DNA from: Marchantia polymorpha subsp. ruderalis
Taxonomy: Eukaryota; Streptophyta; Marchantiopsida; Marchantiales; Marchantiaceae
Reading direction: 5' to 3'
Assembly (NCBI GenBank): GCA_037833965.1
Contig: AP031356.1
Span: 5,044,501 to 5,108,500 of the forward strand
Length of the DNA stretch: 64,000 nt
Shown here: positions 36,601 through 47,290 of the stretch, in pieces
Layout of the letters: each line of letters opens with the position of its first letter
How positions within the stretch are numbered: the stretch's first letter is position 1
Notes under the pieces: model-generated
Told to the model about the DNA's origin: nothing
Databases searched by the model: none
Seen by the model: only the letters and a program-made list of their open reading frames with translations
Program-made: the position numbers and the translations under genes

Positions 36601-39239
36601 TCAACGATGTATAACACCAAACTAGATATTGATCTCTATACATCCTAAAAACAAAGTCATAAAAAGCACGTAACATAATCATTCATGACTCAGCCTTTCA
36701 AGTAACACAAGCTCTTGACAAGAAAGAGACAGAGAATTCTTGGTCTTCTTTATCTAGATTTTGTTTTCCAGACTTTTGTTGTTGGATCTATTATATCATG
36801 CAAAAAGAGCAACTGTAATACAAGTATTACAGGTAGGAGGAGCCTACTTCTTTTTAGCATGGTTCAAGAGATATAGTGTCAGAGATGCGTGTATTAACAG
36901 AATGAGAACAAATGGAATGTATGTGGTTTCCAAACTGTAATCTGTGCATGGAAATCTGCAAAATGTGGAATTGGACAAAATGGTTTTATTTCAATGGGAT
37001 ATTGAAACAACATTCATTCATCACAAGCAGAAAAATTAGGGAAAAAAGTCAAGTCGATCGTCTCTCCTAGAATTTCAACTTTTTCCTCTTTGCGTTTGTC
37101 TCTATTTGAGGGTTTGCTTAAGCATCTAGAAGCTGGCAATGCTCTCGGAGAAGGAAAGGCATTTTAAAAACGAAAGAAGCGAATCAGGTTGAAGATGGCT
37201 TTGTTTAACTCAACTTGTCTCAGTTTTATGTGTACGTTCCAGTAATGATCTTGCGAATCATAACATGTCACATGTGTTTACACTAAAAAAGAAGCTTGTT
37301 ATCAATGGTGGAAGCTTCAGCACTTCTGGTGAAAGAAACAACTACTAGTAGCTGTACTTCGCCAGCTCGGACAATCAGATAGAACCATTGAACAAAGTTA
37401 AAGGTTTCTAAGAGTCTAATTGTGATGGCCACATGTTCGTCATGACGTGAAGTGAACCTTATGACCAAAAGCACAATCGTCACCATGAACAGGTACGGAA
37501 CAAAGCGACTTTTACTTTGTCAGCAGATGCATGGATTAATAATCATCCATCTGCTGGATATACTCTTCGGACTTAGGGATAAATTGGCGCAAAACATCAC
37601 AAATTTCTCAAAATAAATAACGTATTAATATGTATAAGAAACTAGACCAAACAAATGTTTTCATCGTTCTCATAATCCATCTGAAATTTCCAAAGCCATG
37701 TTGTAGATACTGGAGGTTGACTTCAACACTCATGAAATAAAATCTTACACAAGATGTATGACTAGCATGTCAGTGATCTTTCCTAGACTCAAGACGTGTA
37801 ATGTACAGTTTTTGTTCATGTCCTTGTAGTTGTAGATTGAATGCAGTCACCTCACTATAAACATATTCTTATAATTCCCATGAGCATGGCTGCTGTAGTA
37901 TAAAATGAGTTGTCAGATGAAGTAGAGTATAGTTGTCTATGGATGCAATATACTCGGGAAAAAGCTGTTAGGAAATCTCAAGTCTTGGGTGAAAGTTAGA
38001 ATTTGAACTGCTCTGACCTTCTTTCAGGCACGGTCAAAGACTTCAACCACCACTATCTTATCATGTTTTGTAATGACGGTAGATTCAGGAGGAACGTCAG
38101 AATTTTTTTTAACAGTTTCTTCGCTATAAACATTACTTTATATAATGTAATCTATGAACATTGTATATTACCTTTTTCCTTCTTCAATCATGATATATAT
38201 GCTTCCAAGATTAATGTACCTACTACATTGGAGTTTACCCAAACCTGATTAGAAATATTTGTACCTGTAGCTATCTGGTTTTATAGAGAATATCTGGTAC
38301 TCAAGCAAAAATAGGAGTGATGTATACTTAGTCAATTGATCTAAAAAGAAAGATCTCTTTGTATGAAAACATGTTACTTTGAGACGCATCAACTCACATT
38401 ATATTAAAATTCAAGCCGAGAGATCGAATGGTAAGATTACAGGGATCTTGCCTTTCAAACTATTGCAGAAATGCCTACAATTGAAATGTGTGATTTACAA
38501 CTGAGAAAGAAATAATTCAAGCTGACGTTATAATCATGTCAAAGTCTATGCGGGCTCCTAATTCTGAAGTGGCATGTTGCGATTATCTTGAAATTTTGAT
38601 CAAAACTTAGAGTAGATCAAGCTCCAAATTCCAACAACGGACACATATTTAACAATCAATCACAACGTTGTCTACGGCACCCGCTGCTTGAGTAGCATAC
38701 ATATAACATACAATAGCTTTTTCTTAAGGTGACTACAATTAGTAACTTGCTACTTTTTCTTCTCATATCAGTTGTAAAAAGAAAAAAAATCTGCCTTTTC
38801 CATGTCTTGCTCGGTTGAGCCTAACTACATACTTATATTGAGTTGTACTTAGTACGCAAAATTTTATAGCATGTACAATCATGAAGAACGATGAGATGAA
38901 TATACACAATAGAGTTTCAAGTGAACAGTAAATTTTTAAGATCTTAACAGATACGATCATGACAAGTATCGAATGAAATTATCTTTAACTTTGATGTATT
39001 GGCAATACAATATGTGGAATTTTACTGCATACGTGACTTCTTTTAAGAAAAAATTGGACATTTTGTATCTTTGGAAAGATGTAATGAATGTCATCGCTAC
39101 TTACGTGCAATGCTCTGAATGTGATCATGATAAGTGTACCCAAGAATACCATAGTACAGTCTAATAGACTGTATCAATCAGTCATTGAATCTAGAGGTCG
39201 AGTGCATGTCAAAAAATGGATAGGATTAATTCCTCAACT

Positions 39240-39539
39240 TCAAAGAGTAGTTTTTTTTTCATTATTCAAGGAAATTTGTATGCAATGAACGAGTAAAGTT
39301 TTGAGGGTCAATACCCCAGATTTCAGTGCCTCCAGCTCCTGGAATTCCAAAGACTTTGGACAAAAGAATATTAAGCTGTCACAGCCAAGCTGATGGATAT
39401 AATGTTGGGCCATCTTCTTCACTGCAGATATTAATTCCACCAGATCTTCTGTTTCTTCTCTTTTGAGGAATCCAAAAACTGTAGGATGTCTGTGTTCATA
39501 TTCGTCGAACACCATAAGAGTGTACTGTGGATATTGCAT
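39240..39539 (-). pseudogene. MULE transposase catalytic-core fragment
   Basis: The frame reads YTLMVFDEYEHRHPTVFGF followed by a Thr/Glu-rich helix, resembling the block of MULE transposases that contains a catalytic Asp in an (L/V)MVFDE context. The frame closes after about 100 codons. No downstream SWIM-type zinc finger was found, so the C-terminal half is lost. Confidence 0.6.
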
Positions 39540-39915
39540 CGCAAAAAAAAAAATAAACGTATCAGTTTGCTGCTAGCAGTTGTCTACAAAGTACTCATCT
39601 TCATTGATTCTAAGCTAAACTTGATAAAAATGAATGATTTGCTATTTATATGTATTAATAAGCTAGACATGATCAAGATATATAAAACAACATATACAGC
39701 ACACATTGAGAAGTTCAATAACGTCTTACTGGACTGGTTAAAGCTCCAAACCATCATTTTTTCAAGTATCTTACAAATATTGCAAATTGCAAGGTAGAAT
39801 ATACATAATCATGGAAGCGTGATGATATGAACATCAAAATGGACAAGTAGAATATTACCTTATACTTCTGCGTTTCATCCATAACAACACAATCTCAATT
39901 TTCATGTTTTAGCAA

Positions 39916-40329
39916 TCATTCCATGAGCAATGATCTTGTAACAGAAAGCCTCAATGGTTTAAATGGATCACTTTTTGGTGCCTGATACATAACAACTTGA
40001 GATGAATTCACTTTCATCCATAATTCTCTGTTAATTCTATCATTAACATGCATTTTCCAAGTTTCTTTGTCGAGTTCCAATTTGATATTATACATATCAG
40101 CAGATGTGATATAATCATATCTAATAGAGTTCCCTTGCACATAGCCTAAGCTTTGATGATTTTCAAACAATTCTTTTGCAACACGTATGAGAATTTGTGG
40201 AGGAGTTAAACCTCTTCTTAACTCGCATTCAACCCACTCCCTAGCGAAAGAATGTAGAAAATATTGAACAACGTGCTCGCTTAGCGTCAAAGTTTTACAA
40301 ATTGTAATAACGGCAAACTTATTGTACAT
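39916..40329 (-). pseudogene. MULE transposase middle fragment
   Basis: A 137-codon open segment with LRRGLTPPQILIRVAKELFE and a KMHVNDRINRELWMKVNSS stretch. The resemblance is to the region between the N-terminal zinc-binding module and the catalytic core of plant MULE transposases. It lies between the zinc module (40744-40399) and the core (39539-39240), in the right order on the same strand. Confidence 0.55.
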
Positions 40330-40398
40330 ATTACAAATTTGACGGGCGATAAACTGTGAACGATAAACAAATACATTGAAAATATTACAAATATGCCG

Positions 40399-40744
40399 TT
40401 ACCTGCACTCGGAGGATAAATTGTGTGCCATTTGAGATGGCAAGCCAACACTATTCGGACACGTTGTGCCATGATAAGCTACATCTGCAGCATTGTATGT
40501 GCTGCAGGTGTAGCTTGTATCTATACTTGTATAGCAACTTCGTGGTCCCTGGTGGAATCTAATCATTAGGCAGTAGCTTAATGGCACTAAACTTGCACTG
40601 ACAGCCCTTGTGATGAGAATCATGATCTAATCTATCCCTGTTGCATGGACCAAATTTTGCCTTTGTTGATGGATCTTGAATGAAATTTGAGCTAAGCATA
40701 CTCTTCTTGCCCCTTTTTGAAGTACCATACTTGCAATAGTACAT
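40399..40744 (-). pseudogene. MULE/FAR1-type N-terminal zinc-binding fragment
   Basis: The start reads YYCKYGTSKRGKK and continues to HHKGCQCKFSAIKLLPND, with Cys and His placed as in the N-terminal zinc-binding region of MULE transposases and the related FAR1 family. The reading then moves to another frame (YHGTTCPNSVGLPSQMAH up to 40399), so at least one frameshift is present. Confidence 0.55.
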
Positions 40745-41529
40745 TGTACATCAACGGTGTCTAGCCCCTCCACCCTTGTATGAGCAGCGTGTCACAAATT
40801 ACGTCTATACATCACTATAACAAGATGCCTATTCCGAAACAAAATCGTTAAGCCTCGAGCTTTTCATGTAGGCCATCCCATGCGACCAATCAGGATTAAA
40901 GAATTGAAAGGGCCATTCCACGGTGGTTCCTGCAAAAAGCACCGGTCATGTGCTTTTTGCTGTTCACCACACCTGCAAAAAGCACCTGAAATGACAAGAA
41001 AAGGACAAGCACAAGCTCTGGCACAAGCTCCTCACAGCACTGACAGTGGCACGCAAAAGCGACGTCGAAACATCGACGAGCTGGAGGATATCGATGTAAC
41101 CCTATTTTCAAAAACCCTAAACTTTGCTGCCTAAAATTTTGTCGCCACAATATGTTATCACTGTTTGGATTACATATATTACAGTTTGAGTTTATTAGTG
41201 ATTCCAACTAAGCTATCCCTCATGCTGTTTAGTTTTAATTTTAGGAACCCTTGGTTTAGATTCCACTAGTTTTAGTTTCTGGAACCTTACGTCCTCTACA
41301 GTGACGGCCTCTACATGGTTGTTGGAATTTAATCCAGTTGACGGCCGCTACATGGTTGTCGGAAAGTCGGGTTCGCGGACCCTAAAGTCCCCAAAACTAA
41401 GATAGAATCCGGCTGACTCGGGGCTGCCCGAAGGAAGCATGAAGCAAGAAAGAAAGAGGAGAAAGAAACTGGGATCCTGACACCTTGCAGTACGGCAGTT
41501 TGTGTAAGTTTGTGCAACTAAGTGAGTCG

Positions 41530-41673
41530 GTGAGGAAACAGTCATTCATGATCATCATGAATAGTTATATAAAATAGGGTTCGGGATAAGTGTATGGGAA
41601 TCTACAAATATTGTTGTTTCCCTTGTGCATGTAGAGAAGTATATTTCAACCATATACCAATAACACATATGAG
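41530..41673. repeat. Copy A of the paralogous segment, third portion
   Basis: This short host stretch between the MULE and the hAT element is nearly identical to about 57515-57659 (ATAGTTATATAAAATAGGGTT and AACCATATACCAATAACA). It contains the hAT target octamer CATATGAG at 41666-41673. Confidence 0.95.
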
Positions 41674-42550
41674 CAGGCCTATGCTAACTTGGCATTTGCC
41701 AAATTTGTCATAACTTAGTCTATTATGGCATCAGCCAATTTTTATTTATGACAAATATGACTTTAATTTGCTTGAATTGCTTATAATCTATGCTTACTAG
41801 AGTGACAATATCATTAAGGAAGATATATACTCATCTTTCTCTTAGATAATTATGGAGAAATCACCCTCCACACGCATAGTTTCAGGATACACCGTTTGGA
41901 AAATCTAAGTTCAAAAGTAATCCATGCTTCATCAAATTCCACGGATTCTGGCATTTCATACATTTGATACCCTTTCTCATTCTATCAATGAATACATTCT
42001 CAATTTTGAGATCAAATAAAAGGTAGTAGAATTGTGTCGACTATGTTTACGCTATAATCCAAACACAATTGATCATAGGTTGCAACAAAATGAGTAGGAT
42101 AGTATTCAAAGAAAGTTTGTTTGACGTGTAATTAGAGAGTATGATATTCACTCCATATTTGCCAAGTGTTGACTTTCAAGATGTTGTGATTCCAGCTCTA
42201 GTCAGTGTGGAACCTTATTTTGTGATTCTAGCCGGACCTTCGTTTCTGTTTGATTATTTTTTTTCACCGTTCATACTTGGCAAAAGCTACAAAAACCCGA
42301 TGTAATGACACCATACGTGAAGATCTTGAGCCCATAGTCAAGTTCGTGAGAAAGAGATTAAATGGCGTTCTGTATTTCTTTGAAGACATTTCATCAACGT
42401 GAACAGCGAACAAGAGAGAACAAAGACGTTTTAATAGTGAACAAGAACGAAAGGAGACTTGGACTTCCATTCTTATTTACGGCATCACGCAAAAATTATT
42501 TATGACAAATATGGCATAGCACCTCCAAATGCCATATTTGAAGAGGCCTG
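41674..42550. mobile_element. Short hAT-type element
   Basis: The element is 877 bp. The left end is CAGGCCTATGC and the complement of the right end is CAGGCCTCTTC. Similarity resumes at GGCATTTG and TTTGTCATAA further in. Perfect 8-bp flanking repeats CATATGAG occur at 41666-41673 and 42551-42558. The paralogue at 57652-57659 is an empty site (CATATGAA). CAGG ends plus an 8-bp TSD are typical of hAT. No transposase is encoded. Confidence 0.88.
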
Positions 42551-44041
42551 CATATGAGCCTTTGGATGAGTGATGGTAATAAAAATCTATCTTAATTACA
42601 ATCGAGACATGATTCAGTATGCGAGTTTTACATTGACAGTTGTTATCTCAAGAGCTTTGGTGAGAGTCCACATCAGGGCTAGATTGAATATATGCAAGAT
42701 GTGACGAGTGCAAGAGAATCCACGTCACCCGTTGTAGACAAATACATCGTCTCGAAAATGTTTGACATATATACAAAGTATTCCAAGCCATTGACAAGCT
42801 TCTATACAGTGCCATGATAGTAAGAACACCACCATAGTTCCATGATCAGAGGAAACAGGAGCTTCTACCTCTAGCCTTACACGATACTGTTCCTCCTGGA
42901 CTACTTATTGCTGGATTGATTGATACCATGCAACGTGGTCTGTGTAATGCATGAATGAGCCTAATAAACGGGGAACGTCGTGGACGAAGTTGTAATCGGT
43001 CATCAGGGCCTATCATCTTGATATCATTGAGAATCTGATCGATCGCCTGCCGAATGTTCTGCCAATTACTTCGAATTATGTTTCGATTGAATGTTCAGTC
43101 TTTGCCTCGTACCAATCTGTACGACGTTTCTCGGCTTTGGGAGAAGTGCTCTAAAAAGCACGAGGTTCACAAAGACGATCTTCGCGTTTCAGCTTCTGCT
43201 AAAACGTGAAAATTCGATGAATCGGTCGATGGGTTGTGATCTGATTCACCTCTCGTCACGAGGAGACTTCGCTCATCCGGATCTGCATAACTAGGGTTTA
43301 ACGCAATCAGCAGATCGTTCAACGGTAACAATTCACACACGTTGACACCGACCGAGTTTCGAGATCACGTGACGGGCTGTAAGCTTGGAATGCTCTTCTG
43401 TGCTGATCCGTAACGCCCTTGGCGCGTCATGTCTACCAAGCAGCGCATTGCACTGACGCATAACCGGTGGGAGACCGGAGGAGCGTAACACATTTTTCAT
43501 GAAAAGGTTCAGATCATCAGCAATATTGATTTATCCCCCAAATTCTGAAGCTATTGGCAGGACGTGAAGGCAGTACTGTAGATCCGAATTTCATATCGTC
43601 GTCAAAATCTATTATACAGATCTCGTGGATGGCATTTGGCTTCCATTGTGATCGTGGTGATGCAGCCGGAGGTAATGATTGGAGCCATAGGCACGACTTG
43701 ACACTATTTCTCTCATGTTCTCTCTTGTCATGTCACCTTCTGAAGTATGGAATGTGTCCTGGACGAAAAAACCAATGGGATTCAATTGTGTGGAGAGTTT
43801 AAATATCTTCCATGAACCAGATTACTAACACTGTCCAGATATCCCTGAGAAGCGTCAAGGCTTCATTTAAAGCTCTCTAGTTGTAGTATTAGGTCTGAGT
43901 AATATATCTTCCTTCACTGAGTTAGCTTCTAGTTAGCTTTAACAAAGCCTCGATGTTTCACTTAGATATCGATTGATAACATGCATAAATTTTGTTATTG
44001 ATGAAAAATATTTAAACCTCTCCAAACGATGCATGGGAACT
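42551..44041. repeat. Copy A of the paralogous segment, fourth portion
   Basis: This portion is collinear with 57652-59218, for example TACCATGCAACGTGGTCTGT, GTACCAATCTGTACGACGTT and GCGTCATGTCTA stretches. Small frames are conserved between the copies (43091-43294 and 58189-58446) but with shifted starts, and no domain is recognised. Confidence 0.92.
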
Positions 44042-44211
44042 CAGCTTTGGAAGACCCCGTCGAAGCTCACAATCGGCTGCAGAAACCGGCAATCGGATGG
44101 AAGCAATACTCAAATTCTCTTCCCGTCACGCCACCCGATGGCTCGAAGAAAAAAAGGTTCCAACCCAGCCCCTTCGCATACCAGCACGATCGAATCTCGT
44201 CGTTCTTACCG
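44042..44211. repeat. Copy A, fifth portion (before the array)
   Basis: The stretch matches 61551-61580 joined to about 61868-61985. The intervening part found in copy B occurs in copy A only to the right of the tandem array. Confidence 0.85.
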
Positions 44212-45480
44212 GGATGGACCCCAAAACGTAGCCGCACAATTCAGTCCCTTCCTCGCACCTCACAGAAGAGATCTCCCACGGCGTGGCTTCGTTAGTTTCG
44301 GATGCCCACAATCACACCGACACAGTTAACTTTGAGACCACATCTCGTCGGAGGCCCACCTTGGCCCCGTGCATGCTCGACGCCTGTGAAACCAAATACG
44401 CGTTTTCTACCAGCTTCGTGAAGACCACGTTGAAGCTCTGTGATATGAGAGAAAATCATTCGTCAAGTTTCAATATCCCGCAAGTCGATCTTCGATTCAT
44501 CACATAACGTATGTGGATGGAGGGGCCCAAAACGTAGACCCCAAAACGTAGCCGCACAATTCAGTCCCTTCCTCGCACCTCACAGAAGAGATCTCCCACG
44601 GCGCGGCTTCGTTAGTTTCGGATGCCCACAATCACACCGACACAGTTAACTTTGAGACCACATCTCGTCGGAGGCCCACCTTGGCCCCGTGCATGCTCGA
44701 CGCCTGTGAAACCAAATACGCGTTTTCTACCAGCTTCGTGAAGACCACGTTGAAGCTCTGTGAGATGAGAGAAAATCATTCGTCAAGTTTCAATATCCCG
44801 CAAGTCGATCTTCGATTCATCACATAACGTATGTGGATGGAGGGGCCCAAAACGTAGACCCCAAAACGTAGCCGCACAATTCAGTCCCTTCCTCGCACCT
44901 CACAGAAGAGATCTCCCACGGCGCGGCTTCGTTAGTTTCGGATGCCCACAATCACACCGACACAGTTAACTTTGAGACCACATCTCGTCGGAGGCCCACC
45001 TTGGCCCCGTGCATGCTCGACGCCTGTGAAACCAAATACGCGTTTTCTACCAGCTTCGTGAAGACCACGTTGAAGCTCTGTGAGATGAGAGAAAATCATT
45101 CGTCAAGTTTCAATATCCCGCAAGTCGATCTTCGATTCATCACATAACGTATGTGGATGGAGGGGCCCAAAACGTAGACCCCAAAACGTAGCCGCACAAT
45201 TCAGTCCCTTCCTCGCACCTCACAGAAGAGATCTCCCACGGCGCGGCTTCGTTAGTTTCGGATGCCCACAATCACACCGACACAGTTAACTTTGAGACCA
45301 CATCTCGTCGGAGGCCCACCTTGGCCCCGTGCATGCTCGACGCCTGTGAAACCAAATACGCGTTTTCTACCAGCTTCGTGAAGACCACGTTGAAGCTCTG
45401 TGAGATGAGAGAAAATCATTCGTCAAGTTTCAATATCCCGCAAGTCGATCTTCGATTCATCACATAACGTATGTGGATGG
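44212..45480. repeat. 320-bp tandem array, four units
   Basis: Units follow one another with a spacing of exactly 320 bases: the join AGGGGCCCAAAACGTAGACC starts at 44521, 44841 and 45161. The first unit starts at about 44212 and the last ends at 45480. By eye the units are almost identical, with single differences such as GATATGAG/GAGATGAG and GGCGTGG/GGCGCGG in the first unit. 320 is not a multiple of three, so the array does not encode a repeated protein. Copy B (61549-62350) has no array. Confidence 0.97.
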
Positions 45481-46030
45481 AGGGGCCATACTTCTCGCCC
45501 AAAAGGTGCACGCGCTCTTCCAAGACTTGTGGTCCAAGTTAGCATCGACGAGAGGCGCGCAATTCGGTGTCGCTCCGCCTCCCCTCCTTCGGATGCCGAC
45601 ATTCACACCTACACAGTTGACTTTGATGTCTTCGTGGTCCTTCGCGGAGACAGCATCTCGTCGGAGATGCCATACCCGTTCACGGCTGGCTCCCTTCCTC
45701 GCACCTCACAGAAGAGATCTCCCACGTCACGGCTTCGTTAGTTTCGCCGAGACCCACCTTGGCCCCGTGCATGTTCGACGCACCGGGTTCAAACCAAATA
45801 CGCGTTTTCTCCCAGCTTCGTGAGAAACCCCGACTCTGGCCCTCCATCTCTGGGGCTCTGTTCAGATCCGCATCGAGAGTGATGCCAGAAGAAATCATCA
45901 GAGCTCCCTTAGTCGGTCTCTAGCTCACATGCGCATCTCAGCCCTCAATTTTTACAAGTGCTAAGTGCGCGTCTGTGGCATGCCAACCACGGAATTGGCC
46001 TGGGAAGCCGCCTCGCATCACTACGACGAG
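45481..46030. repeat. Copy A, final portion
   Basis: The portion matches 61661-61860 followed by about 62038-62350 (TACTTCTCGCCCAAAAGGT, GCACCGGGTTCAAACC, CATCGAGAGTGATGCCAGAA). Similarity ends near 46015, against 62355 in the other copy. Confidence 0.9.
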
Positions 46031-46097
46031 GGTCAGACGTAGATTTTTGGCCTTACGAAGTTCGACATCTCCTTAGGAGTTTCATGGTTTTCTAATC

Positions 46098-47290
46098 ATG
46101 GTTGGCATGCGTCGGGAGGACCGACCTCGTTGGTCTAGGAGTTCGCTTAAAGAGGTCTTGGGGATATTTCACGGGGATGATTCCTCGTTTTCGGAGGAAT
46201 ACGGAGGAGGGTATAGTTCTATTGTGAGTTTCCACTTCGTAACTTGTATGTTAACATTTGTTTATTTTTATTTTTTTTATTGTTTTCACTAATCTTTCAC
46301 TTACTTTTTCTGTGTTGTGCAAACTCGAATGAAGAATCAATATCAGCCGTTGCTATTTGATGGATATCAACAAAATTCACATTTGTTGATATGTATGTTC
46401 ACATTTGTTGATTTTTCTATTTTTTTTTCACTCATTTGAGCAATCACCACCAATGCATAACCACGACTGTGATCTTCCGCCACACTTGATATAACACGAA
46501 CACATCACTCCTCCGGATGAAGAATTTTTTGATCTGAGTGGAGAAAAAATTGTGAGTAATAACTTACCAGTAATTTAATTTTTCATGTGTAAGGACAGTC
46601 AGTGATTACGCTCTTCTCAATGCGGGTTTGAATGTACACTTGCACAATTCACTGAACCAAGTGTTACGCAGATTGGAGAAATTCTCAACTTGGAAGTTCT
46701 CTAATGTTCTTCCTCAGTTCAAACTTTCCAAGCCAGGCACCTCAAATTTGGCAAGTTTTTTAAAATAGTCGTGTGCAGGTTTGCCCGCTCCAGTGAACCA
46801 AACAAGTGGCTAGAAAACAAGAGTCTTGACGCTCTCTTCACTTTCTCTTTTCTACAACTGCCCTAACGTCGAAGTGTCGGTTTGCAGGAAGAGGAAATCA
46901 AAGTATCAGGCTCAGATGCGGAAGTTGCAATTCGAATTGATATAGGTAATTTTCATTCTTACGTAACGTGATTGTGCTGGTTTCATACACGAAGAAGCCA
47001 CTGAATAAATCTTTAGGACAGCTTCAGACTTAGCATGAGGAATCGAGGTCGAACAGACGTCCACTAGATACTAGTAACGCAGTACACTTAGATCGTTTTT
47101 TTAAAAAGGAGAGCAGTAGCAGTCCTTCGAGAAATTTGTTTGATGACGATGCTCAAGTAACACATTGAGGAAGAGCTAATTTATGCTGTTTAACGTTGTT
47201 AGATAAATTCTGTAAACTGGCATATTACAGCTTCTGTGTTCCATATGCTATTGTTTGAAGTTTCAATGACTTCTACAGTGCGCATAGTGT
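46098..47290 (+). other. Unresolved 5' region of the Ca2+-ATPase gene with exon-like blocks
   Basis: The ATPase frame has a stop at 47285-47287 just upstream, so its N-terminus must come from another exon. Exon-like blocks are 46098-46223 (ATG start, donor ATT|GTGAGT), 46441-46551 (strong polypyrimidine acceptor, donor ATT|GTGAGT, but an in-frame TAA at 46492), 46888-46945 (acceptor TTTGCAG, donor AG|GTAATT) and 47034-47156 (open, rich in Ser/Asp, donor CAA|GTAACA). Phases do not chain cleanly from one to the next, so I do not propose a joined model. They may instead belong to a decayed neighbouring gene or transposon. Confidence 0.3.

Larger units (their letters stand above)
33685..41529 (-). 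mobile_element. Mutator-like element (MULE) insertion, about 7.8 kb
   Basis: The borders are defined by comparison with the uninterrupted paralogue at 57505-57530. Flanking nonamers TAGTGAGGA (33676-33684) and CGGTGAGGA (41530-41538) match in seven of nine bases, fitting a 9-bp MULE target duplication; the empty site reads TAGTTAGGA. Both ends carry the inverted motif TTAGTTGCACAAACTTA (33695-33711 and complement near 41507-41523); longer TIR similarity is weak. The minus strand holds a broken transposase (40744-39240). The remaining 5.5 kb on the left (33.7-39.2 kb) is AT-rich with no recognisable gene and may include later insertions. Confidence 0.75.

Noticed and set aside
33685..41529. 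Helitron interpretation of the 7.8-kb insertion
   Set aside because: A near 9-bp target duplication, inverted ends and MULE transposase pieces favour a Mutator-like element.
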